Source: Actinoplanes campanulatus (GTDB taxonomy: Bacteria; Actinomycetota; Actinomycetes; Mycobacteriales; Micromonosporaceae). Taken from it: a stretch of DNA of 64,000 nucleotides. The stretch is taken from the NCBI RefSeq assembly GCF_014647795.1, contig NZ_BMPW01000003.1, forward strand, positions 396,560 through 460,559, given 5' to 3'. The translations under genes were made by a program, and so were the position numbers. Below, one piece after another: positions 8,773 through 17,530 of this stretch (within the stretch, counting starts at the first letter, position 1; the number at the start of each line of letters is the position of its first letter). Below the pieces are notes generated by a model that did not search any database, had not been told where the DNA came from, and saw only the letters and a list, made by a program, of their open reading frames with translations.

Positions 8773-8964
8773 ATGGACTACGAATACGCGCCGCTACGGT
8801 TGCCTTCGAATGTCGATCGTCTGACCGCGGCGGCGCAGCTCGCCATCCAGGCCGAGTTCTCCGGCTGGGAGCTGGCCAGGGTTCAGCTCTTCGCCGACGG
8901 CACGCGCAAGGTGATGCTCCGCCGTCGCCTCCAGCCCACCCCGCAGCCCGGCCTCAGTTACTGA
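8773..8964 (+). CDS. DUF5703 family small protein
   Basis: A 63-residue protein beginning MDYEYAPLRLPSNVDRLTAA, matching the small actinobacterial DUF5703 type by composition and by the WELARVQLFADGTRKVMLRR core. It has no signal peptide or membrane segment. It looks like a compact alpha/beta fold ending in a basic strand and a short proline-rich tail. Function unknown. No Shine-Dalgarno is seen upstream, and promoter-like hexamers lie directly before the ATG, so leaderless translation is plausible. A strong terminator follows immediately and even includes the last base of the stop codon. Confidence 0.85.
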   Translation: MDYEYAPLRLPSNVDRLTAAAQLAIQAEFSGWELARVQLFADGTRKVMLRRRLQPTPQPGLSY

Positions 8965-8993
8965 AACCCGTTCGGCAGACGCCGAACGGGTTT
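8964..8993 (+). terminator. strong hairpin terminator after DUF5703
   Basis: Perfect 13-bp stem (8964-8976 with 8981-8993), loop AGAC, with AAA/TTT at the base and TTTCTT on the + side. Starts at the last base of the stop codon. Confidence 0.9.
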
Positions 8994-9039
8994 CTTCATG
9001 ACGATGCCCGACCGGCGGGGACCGCGACCAAAGTCGCGG

Positions 9040-9074
9040 CGCGCCCGTCGGTGCCCTCGACACCGACGGGCGCG
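9040..9074 (-). terminator. hairpin terminator of the His-tailed protein gene
   Basis: Perfect 14-bp stem (9040-9053 with 9061-9074) and a 7-base loop, downstream of the leftward gene whose stop is at 9106. It lacks a clear U-tract but is very stable. Confidence 0.7.
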
Positions 9075-9105
9075 TCGCAGCGAGCCGGAGGCGAAGCAGT
9101 CAGGC

Positions 9106-9783
9106 TCAGTGCTTGTGACCGGCGTGGTCGTGGTCGTGGTCGTCCTCGTCGGGCAGGAACGGGTGCTCGTCGAGACGGCCGACCAGCAGGTCGCCCTCGA
9201 CCGGGGCGAACGGGCCGCTGCCGTCCGCGTCGTCGAAGGCCTCCAGGTCGAGCGGCTCGGTCACCTCGGTGACGGTGAGCAGGCCGTCGAGCGGCTCCAG
9301 CTCGGGCACGTCGAGCGAGGCGAGCGACCCGTCGCCGGCCTGCAGCAGCTCGAGCACGGCCTCGCCGACCGACTCGACCGGGCCCGCGTCCTCGTCCTCC
9401 GGGACGGAGCTGCGCCGGGCCGCCTCGGCGACCCGCAGCAGGGCGGTGACGCTGGGCACCCGGTAGTCGCGGCGCTGCCGGACCGAGACGACCTGCGGGT
9501 ACGGGTCGGCACCCGGCCCGCCCGCGGAGTCGGCCAGCTGACCGAACCGGCGGTCCGCCTCGTCCGGGTCGATGGACTCGACGTCCCACGGCGTGACTTC
9601 GCCGAAGGCGTCCAGCAGCTTCTCGTCGTACGCGAAGGAGGCGTTGTTGAGATCGACATACGCCTGCCAGACGTCGTCGTCGTCGATGCGGCCGGCGGCC
9701 GTCTTGACGGCCGCGAGATGCGCCCGCGCCGCCTCGACCACCCGCTCGAGAGCCTCGTCGAGCTCGGCGTTCTGGTCAGTCAT
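9106..9783 (-). CDS. hypothetical protein with acidic core and His-rich tail
   Basis: Protein of 225 residues, not recognised beyond similarity to uncharacterised actinobacterial proteins. Start is the ATG of MTDQNAELDEALERVVEAA; an upstream in-frame start would lie inside the peptidase gene. The first ~60 residues are helical, then a mixed region with VPSVTALLRVAEAARR, and a strongly acidic C-terminal third. The last residues are DHDHDHAGHKH, a probable metal-binding tail. It starts 22 bp after the M20 metallopeptidase stop, so the two are likely co-transcribed. The tail suggests metal buffering or delivery, but that is inference. Confidence 0.8.
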   Translation of the reverse strand: MTDQNAELDEALERVVEAARAHLAAVKTAAGRIDDDDVWQAYVDLNNASFAYDEKLLDAFGEVTPWDVESIDPDEADRRFGQLADSAGGPGADPYPQVVSVRQRRDYRVPSVTALLRVAEAARRSSVPEDEDAGPVESVGEAVLELLQAGDGSLASLDVPELEPLDGLLTVTEVTEPLDLEAFDDADGSGPFAPVEGDLLVGRLDEHPFLPDEDDHDHDHAGHKH

Positions 9784-9805
9784 GGAATTGGGGGTCCTTC
9801 CGATT

Positions 9806-11113
9806 TCAGCTGTTTCGGAGCAAACGGTCGAGCACACGCACGCCGAACTTTAGTCCTTCCACCGGAACTCGCTCGTCGATGCCGTGGAAGAGGGCACTGA
9901 AATTGAGATCCGGAGGCAGCCGGAGCGGCGCGAAGCCGAAGCAGCGGATGCCGAGCGTGGCGAAGGCCTTGGCGTCGGTGCCGCCGGACATCAGGTACGG
10001 CACGGTACGCGCTCCCGGGTCCTCGGCGCGCAGCGCGGCCCCCATGGCGTCGACCAGGGCACCGTCGAAGGAGGTCTCCACGGCCGGCTGCTGGTGCACG
10101 TGCTCGATCTCCAGGTCCGGCCCGATCACGTCACGCAGTTCGCGCAGGAACGCGTCGGCGTGGCCCGGCAGGGTCCGGCAGTCGATGGTGGCCGACGCCC
10201 GGCCCGGGATGACGTTGTCCTTGTAGCCGGCTTCCAGGCGGGTCGGGTTGGCGGTGTTGCGCAGGGTGGCGCCGATCAGGTTGGCGATCGGGCCGAGCTT
10301 GGCGACCGCGAGCTCCGGCTCGTCCGGGTCCAGCTCGATCTCACACGCTTCGCTGACCTGCTCCAGGAACGCCCGTACGGTCGGGGTGACGATGGTCGGG
10401 AACCGGTGCCGGCCGACCCGCGCGACGGCCTCGGCCAGCGCGGTGACCGCGTTGTCGTCGTGGATGAAGGAGCCGTGGCCGGGCCGCCCGGTGGCGTGCA
10501 GCCGCAGCCAGTCGAGTCCCTTCTCGGCGGTCTGCACGAGATAGAGACGGAGGTCGTCGTTGACGGTGTACGAGTACCCGCCGACCTCGCCGATCGCCTC
10601 GGTGCAGCCTTCGAACTCGTCCGGGTGGTTGCGGACCAGCCACTGGGAGCCGTACTCCATGCCGGCCTCCTCGTCGGCGGTGTACGCCAGGACGATGTCG
10701 CGTGGCGGGACGTAGCCGGTGCGCTTCCACTCGCGGACGACGGACAGCACCATGGCGTCGAAGTCCTTCATGTCGACCGCCCCGCGGCCCCACAGGTAGC
10801 CGTCCTTCTCCTCGCCCGAGAACGGCGGGACCGACCACTCGCTCGCGTCGGCCGGGACGACGTCGAGGTGCCCGTGGACGAGCAGCGCGCCCCGGGACGG
10901 GTCGGCGCCGGGTATCCGGGCGATCAGGTTGGCCCGTTTCGGCGCGGACTCCAGCAGCCGAGACTCGATCCCGACCTCGCCGAGCTTCTCCGCGACGTAC
11001 TCGGCGGCGGCCCGCTCCCCCACGGTGGTCCGCTGGTCGCCGGTGTTGGTGGTGTCGATGCGCAGCAGGTCACGGCAGAGCCCGGTGACCTCGCTCTCGG
11101 CGGTGGTGTCCAT
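9806..11113 (-). CDS. M20/M25/M40 family metallopeptidase
   Basis: Zinc-dependent exopeptidase or deacylase of 435 residues, cytosolic. The catalytic domain has the metal ligand and base motifs: HGHLDVVPADASEW with the first His and Asp, the bridging Asp in RGAVDMKDFD, and the Glu pair in YTADEEAGMEYG. A dimerisation/lid insertion spans roughly residues 190-310, with ATGRPGHGS, and the last metal His is near SALFHGIDER. All look intact. Length fits the family. Forms a two-gene unit with the His-tailed protein gene 22 bp downstream. The physiological substrate (acyl amino acid or dipeptide) cannot be told from sequence. Confidence 0.94.
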   Translation of the reverse strand: MDTTAESEVTGLCRDLLRIDTTNTGDQRTTVGERAAAEYVAEKLGEVGIESRLLESAPKRANLIARIPGADPSRGALLVHGHLDVVPADASEWSVPPFSGEEKDGYLWGRGAVDMKDFDAMVLSVVREWKRTGYVPPRDIVLAYTADEEAGMEYGSQWLVRNHPDEFEGCTEAIGEVGGYSYTVNDDLRLYLVQTAEKGLDWLRLHATGRPGHGSFIHDDNAVTALAEAVARVGRHRFPTIVTPTVRAFLEQVSEACEIELDPDEPELAVAKLGPIANLIGATLRNTANPTRLEAGYKDNVIPGRASATIDCRTLPGHADAFLRELRDVIGPDLEIEHVHQQPAVETSFDGALVDAMGAALRAEDPGARTVPYLMSGGTDAKAFATLGIRCFGFAPLRLPPDLNFSALFHGIDERVPVEGLKFGVRVLDRLLRNS

Positions 11114-11226
11114 CCGCCCTTCTTACCAGCCGAGTGTAAAGAGCCTTCAGTCCGATCTTCGGGTGGCGGGCGGGGCGGTCGGATGGGGTGTTTAGGCGGA
11201 GATCCGGGAAGGGTATCGGGACGGGC

Positions 11227-11793
11227 GTGTCTGACGTGAATCTTTTCCCGCTGCCGCCGACCGGCGGCGAGACCTCCGGGCGCAGCATCGTCGACGTGGT
11301 CGGCGAGCAGCACCGGCGGATCCTCGCCCTGACCGAGCGGCTGAGGACGGCGCCCGCCGACCGGCGGCTCGCCGACGTGCTGATCGCCATCGTGTCCCGG
11401 CACCTGAGCGCCGAGGAGCAGTATCTCTACCCGGCGGTCCGGACCGCGGTGCCCGGCGGTGACCAGATCGCCGACCGGGAGCTGGCCGAGGACGAGCAGC
11501 TGCTGCGGTTGCTGAGCGAGGGCGACGTGGGCGAGTTCGGCCCCGCGATCGAGCGGCACGTGGCGGCCGACGCCGGGGAGTTGCTGCCGCTGCTGGAGCA
11601 GATGGTCTCGGCCGAGGATCTGATCCGGCTCGGCAACCGGTTCGAGACGGCCGAGGAGGCGGCGCCGACCCGCCCGCACCCGGCCACGCCGTCGTCACCG
11701 CCGTGGAACAAGGTGGTCGACCCGATCGTGGGCGTGGTGGACAAATTGCGGGACGCGGTCACCGCACGTGCCACCTACATGAGCGATCTGTGA
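11227..11793 (+). CDS. hemerythrin HHE domain protein
   Basis: Protein of about 188 residues with a four-helix HHE cation-binding domain. Metal-ligand candidates are EQHRRILAL (first His), RHLSAEEQYLYPAV (HxxxE) and IERHVAADAGELLPLLEQM (His and Glu). Such domains bind a di-iron site and often sense or store oxygen, NO or peroxide. GTG at 11227 is the preferred start (VSDVNLFPLPPTGG); the frame is open to 11188, so 13 extra residues are possible. The C-terminal ~45 residues are proline-rich and then helical. Not clearly in an operon. Confidence 0.85.
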   Translation: MSDVNLFPLPPTGGETSGRSIVDVVGEQHRRILALTERLRTAPADRRLADVLIAIVSRHLSAEEQYLYPAVRTAVPGGDQIADRELAEDEQLLRLLSEGDVGEFGPAIERHVAADAGELLPLLEQMVSAEDLIRLGNRFETAEEAAPTRPHPATPSSPPWNKVVDPIVGVVDKLRDAVTARATYMSDL

Positions 11794-11806
11794 CGATAAA
11801 TGGATT

Positions 11807-11828
11807 ACAGGCGGTAAGAACCGTCTGT
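11807..11828 (+). terminator. weak hairpin, possible terminator
   Basis: An 8-bp stem with one G-U pair (11807-11814 with 11821-11828) and a 6-base loop, 14 bp after the hemerythrin gene stop. Followed by CCTGTT; weak. Confidence 0.4.
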
Positions 11829-11878
11829 CCTGTTCGTTCATACGTTTGTCACAGGTCGCCGATCATTCCACGCTTCCC

Positions 11879-11906
11879 GGACTAGCATTCCCTCCCGTTC
11901 TAGTCC
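11879..11906. promoter_or_regulatory. inverted repeat upstream of the LysR-type gene, candidate operator
   Basis: Perfect 7-bp inverted repeat GGACTAG (11879-11885) and CTAGTCC (11900-11906) with a 14-base spacer, ending 12 bp before the regulator's ATG. LysR proteins commonly bind interrupted dyads near their own promoters, so autoregulation is plausible. No divergent partner gene is present. Confidence 0.45.
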
Positions 11907-11918
11907 TAACGTCACGCT

Positions 11919-12902
11919 ATGAACCTCGAGCTGCGGCATCTGAAGGTGGTCTGCGCCATCGCGGAGACCGGCAGCGTGACCAAGGCCGCGTCACAACTCG
12001 GCCTTGCCCAGCCTGCACTCACCGCCCAACTCCAGCGGATCGAGCGCACTCTGGGTGGCCCGCTGTTCGATCGTGACCGCCGGGGCGCACGCCCCACGGC
12101 CCTGGGAGAGCTGGTGCTGTCCCGCGCCAGGGTGTTGCTGCCAGCGATGAAGGGCCTGCAGGACGAGGCGGCCCGGCTGGCCGCCGGCGGTGGGCACGAC
12201 ACGATGAGCAGGTACCGCATCGGCGCCATCAGCGGCCCGGTCGTGGCACACCTGGTGCACCGCCTGTCGGCGACCCAGCCGGAGGCGCAGATCTCCACCC
12301 ACGCGTCCTACTACATCTCCGAGCTGTCGAGCATGGTGCTCGCCGGCAAGCTGGACTACGCGCAGGTGGGTGTCTGCGGCGACGCCATCCCCTCGGCGGA
12401 GTACGGGCTGGTCTGGGAGACGATCGGCATCGACGCGGTCTGCGTGCTGATGCCGGAGGACCACCCACAGGCCAAGAACATGGAGGTCGACCTGGCCGAC
12501 CTGGCCGATGAGCACTGGGTGGCCAGCGCCGGGGACGGCTGCTTCGCCGACTGTTTCGCCGCGGCCTGCGCCCGGGCCGGCTTCGCCCCGCGCCGGGTGC
12601 TGGAGTCGGACGTCCGCAACTGCGTCGACATGGTGGAGCTGGGCTCCGCGATCGGGCTCTGCCAGCCCACCTTCCGCGCGCCGGCCGGGCTGGTCAGCCG
12701 GCCGCTGATGGGAGCGCCGCTGCGCTGGCGGATGATCCTCGGCTGGCACCCGGACTCGCAGGCCGCCCGCAGCGCGCCCAACCTGATGGGCCACGCGCAG
12801 GAGGCGTACCAGGAGATCCTGGCCCGCAACGAGAACTACATGGAGTGGATCCGCACCCAGACCCATCTGGGCGGCGGCAGCAGCCAGCTGGCCGCGGCGT
12901 GA
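11919..12902 (+). CDS. LysR-family transcriptional regulator
   Basis: Regulator of 327 residues. Residues 3-62 form the LysR winged helix-turn-helix (LRHLKVVCAIAETGSVTKAA, then QPALTAQLQRIERTLGGPLF and RGARPTALGE). The remainder is the two-lobed substrate-binding-like effector domain with YRIGAISGPVVAHLVHRL and the lobe containing DVRNCVDMVELGSAIGLCQP. No Shine-Dalgarno is seen before the ATG, so a leaderless or weakly translated message is possible. A 28-bp dyad directly upstream may be its operator. It converges on the clpC-type gene across a shared terminator, so its target is not indicated by neighbours. Confidence 0.93.
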   Translation: MNLELRHLKVVCAIAETGSVTKAASQLGLAQPALTAQLQRIERTLGGPLFDRDRRGARPTALGELVLSRARVLLPAMKGLQDEAARLAAGGGHDTMSRYRIGAISGPVVAHLVHRLSATQPEAQISTHASYYISELSSMVLAGKLDYAQVGVCGDAIPSAEYGLVWETIGIDAVCVLMPEDHPQAKNMEVDLADLADEHWVASAGDGCFADCFAAACARAGFAPRRVLESDVRNCVDMVELGSAIGLCQPTFRAPAGLVSRPLMGAPLRWRMILGWHPDSQAARSAPNLMGHAQEAYQEILARNENYMEWIRTQTHLGGGSSQLAAA

Positions 12903-12906
12903 CGCG

Positions 12907-12936
12907 GACGGGCGCCCTGGCGTGAGGGCGCCCGTC
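12907..12936. terminator. bidirectional hairpin terminator
   Basis: Perfect 12-bp stem (12907-12918 with 12925-12936), loop GGCGTG, between the converging LysR and Clp ATPase genes. No U-tract. Confidence 0.65.
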
Positions 12937-12946
12937 GCCACCGGGA

Positions 12947-15472
<2,526 letters not shown>

Positions 15473-15591
15473 CTGTCTCTCTTCTCCTGATACCTCGGGC
15501 CTGGGTCCCCGCAGTGGGCTACCCGGCCGCCCGGGCGGCAAACTCACGCCGCTAGATCACGCGAAAACTTGACTCCAGTAGGCTCAACTTC

Positions 15592-16032
15592 ATGGTCGTC
15601 CCCTCCGATCCACCCTCCCTGACCCCGGAGTTCTTGGCGCCCGATTCTCGCGACCCCGATGTCCCGCTGGTGGTCGTCGACGGCGCCAACGTCGTCGGCT
15701 CGGTTCCGGACGGCTGGTGGCGCGACCGGGCGGGCGCGGCCGAGCGGCTCCGTGACCGCCTGGCCGCGGTGCCCGCCGCCGGCCTTCCGGACGTCCCGGC
15801 CCCCGTCGAGGTGGTCCTGGTGGTCGAGGGCCGGGCCAGGGACATCGCGCGGGCTCCGGGCGGTGTGCGCGTCGAGCGCGCCTCCGGCTCCGGCGACGAC
15901 AAGATCGTTGATCTGGTACGGGTGAGCGCCGCCACCAGGCGCACCATCGTCGTGACCGCCGACCGTGGACTCCGTGCCCGGGTCACCGCCCTGGGCGCCG
16001 AGGTCCGCGGCCCCTCCTCGGTCCCCCGCTGA
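15592..16032 (+). CDS. NYN/PIN-like domain protein
   Basis: Protein of 146 residues with a NYN-type (PIN-like nuclease) fold. Acidic metal-site candidates are LVVVDGANVVGSVPDGW, SGSGDDKIVDLV and VVTADRGLRARV, which match the spacing of catalytic aspartates in NYN domains. Similar actinobacterial proteins are often annotated as NTP pyrophosphohydrolase, but the motif order fits NYN better. The N-terminal 25 residues are proline-rich. It is divergent from the Clp gene and 285 bp upstream of the FtsK-like cluster. Activity on RNA is inference. Confidence 0.75.
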   Translation: MVVPSDPPSLTPEFLAPDSRDPDVPLVVVDGANVVGSVPDGWWRDRAGAAERLRDRLAAVPAAGLPDVPAPVEVVLVVEGRARDIARAPGGVRVERASGSGDDKIVDLVRVSAATRRTIVVTADRGLRARVTALGAEVRGPSSVPR

Positions 16033-16317
16033 CGCTCTCCACGGCTCTGCGGCCGACCCCCGGTCGAGGGCGTGTCGGTCACCCGGGGGGGCGGGTGTCG
16101 GGCCACCGCCGATCCGGAGCACCGGGCCCCCTGCCTCCACTGTGGATCTTCGTTCGATACGATCCCACCTGCGCGATCTTCGGCCGTGCCGGGGGAACCC
16201 GGCGCCGTGCCGCGCCTGGCACGGTCTGCCAAATCCGGGCGACCGAGGACAGCCGGGCCGGAACCGGGCGGTAGGCTGGGACCGCAAGTCGTGAAACCCG
16301 CACAGGAGGCTGCCCGG

Positions 16318-16578
16318 GTGGCCAGTGTCGCCGAACTCAGAGCTGCCGTGGAGGCCGCGCTTCAGCAGGTCACCGAGGGGCAACAGGCGATTCAGGCAGC
16401 GAAGGAGAAGCTCGGCGAGGCCCAGCAGAGCCTGGCCGCCGCCCTCGACGGCAGCGCCAACGACGCGGTCGGCGCCGCCCACGCCTCGCTCTCGCACGCC
16501 GAGCAGCAGCTGGAGGACGGGTTCAACGCCACCGTCGCGGCGGTCGAGCAGGCGCACACCTACACGGCGAGCCTCTGA
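16318..16578 (+). CDS. small helical protein, first gene of the FtsK-like cluster
   Basis: An 86-residue, almost entirely helical protein rich in Ala, Gln and Glu (VASVAELRAAVEAALQQVTE...; LSHAEQQLEDGFNATVAAVE). It looks like a helical hairpin or coiled coil. Start is GTG preceded by AGGAGG (16304-16309) at good spacing; an earlier in-frame frame opening has no such site. Only 4 bp separate it from the next gene. Its size and helical-hairpin character recall WXG100-type proteins, which are also found next to FtsK/SpoIIIE ATPases, but there is no WXG motif. Not recognised as any named family. Confidence 0.7.
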   Translation: MASVAELRAAVEAALQQVTEGQQAIQAAKEKLGEAQQSLAAALDGSANDAVGAAHASLSHAEQQLEDGFNATVAAVEQAHTYTASL

Positions 16579-16582
16579 CGCG

Positions 16583-17488
16583 ATGTCGCTGCTCCAGGAA
16601 CTCGGCGCCCAGCTCCGGGCAACCTCCGACGACCTGCCGATGGGGCTGGTGACGGCGGCGATGGAGAAGCTGCGCGCCGCCACCGAGCTGATCCGCTGGG
16701 TCCAGGAGGAGTCCAGTCAGGACATCGGCGTGGCCCGGCTGGGCCACGCCACCGAACACGTGGAGAACGCGGCCGCCGCCCTGCGGGGCGCCCAGGAGGC
16801 CCTCGACCGCTACCTCGCGGTCCTCGGCCTGACCGGTGTGCCCGGCGCCCCGGCCGGCCAGGAGTGGCGCGAGGGCCTGCGCCGCGAGGAGGAGCGCCCC
16901 CGCCCGGAGCGGATCGAGGCCGAGCGGGTCGAGACGCTGGGCCCGTGGTGGCAGCGGCGGGTCGCCGAGCTCACCGGCGAGCAGCCGCCCGGCGAGCGCT
17001 CCGGGTCCGGCGAGCCCCCGGACTCCGCCGAGCTGCTGCGCCGGATCGCCGCCGGGGTGCGCTCCGGCGACCGGGCCAGGCTCGGGCGCGAGCTGCACGC
17101 GGTGAACGCGTCGACCGGCCTGGGCCTGTCCGCGGTCACTCCCCCGGTGCTGCACCGGCTGGCCGGCGACCTGCTCGGCCACGATCCCCGCCCGGAGGAC
17201 GTGCCCCGCCTGCGGACGGCCGCGGAGGGCCGGGTCCGGGCGCTGCTGCCGGGCACCGAGCCGGGTGTGCTGGAGACCCTGCTGGACCGCATCTGCCGGG
17301 TGCCGGTCAAGGAGCAGCAGGAGAAGCGCGGCGACCGGCCGCCGGGCCACCCGGCCGACACCGCGGTGACCGCGAGCGTCCTGACCGGGATCCTGCTGGC
17401 CCGGCTGGGCCGCGACGCGGACGCCCTGTCCCCGGACGCACCGGAGCCGGCCCGGTCGCGCCCCGGCGCCCCGGAGGACGACCGGTGA
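16583..17488 (+). CDS. hypothetical helical protein of the FtsK-like cluster
   Basis: Protein of 301 residues, unrecognised. Residues 1-85 (MSLLQELGAQLRATSDDLPM...; HATEHVENAAAALRGAQEAL) are a helical region similar in style to the 86-residue neighbour. A charged, Pro/Arg/Glu-rich linker covers roughly 90-150. The C-terminal half (about 155-275) appears folded and helical (AELLRRIAAGVRSGDRARL; LLPGTEPGVLETLLDRICR), followed by a disordered tail. No signal peptide or membrane segment. It starts 4 bp after the upstream stop and is followed after 42 bp by the ATPase gene, so it belongs to the same transcript. Possible substrate or adaptor of the ATPase (inference). Confidence 0.75.
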   Translation: MSLLQELGAQLRATSDDLPMGLVTAAMEKLRAATELIRWVQEESSQDIGVARLGHATEHVENAAAALRGAQEALDRYLAVLGLTGVPGAPAGQEWREGLRREEERPRPERIEAERVETLGPWWQRRVAELTGEQPPGERSGSGEPPDSAELLRRIAAGVRSGDRARLGRELHAVNASTGLGLSAVTPPVLHRLAGDLLGHDPRPEDVPRLRTAAEGRVRALLPGTEPGVLETLLDRICRVPVKEQQEKRGDRPPGHPADTAVTASVLTGILLARLGRDADALSPDAPEPARSRPGAPEDDR

Positions 17489-17530
17489 GCCGCACCCGGA
17501 TTTCCGTAACTGCGACGATGCCGGCAGGTC

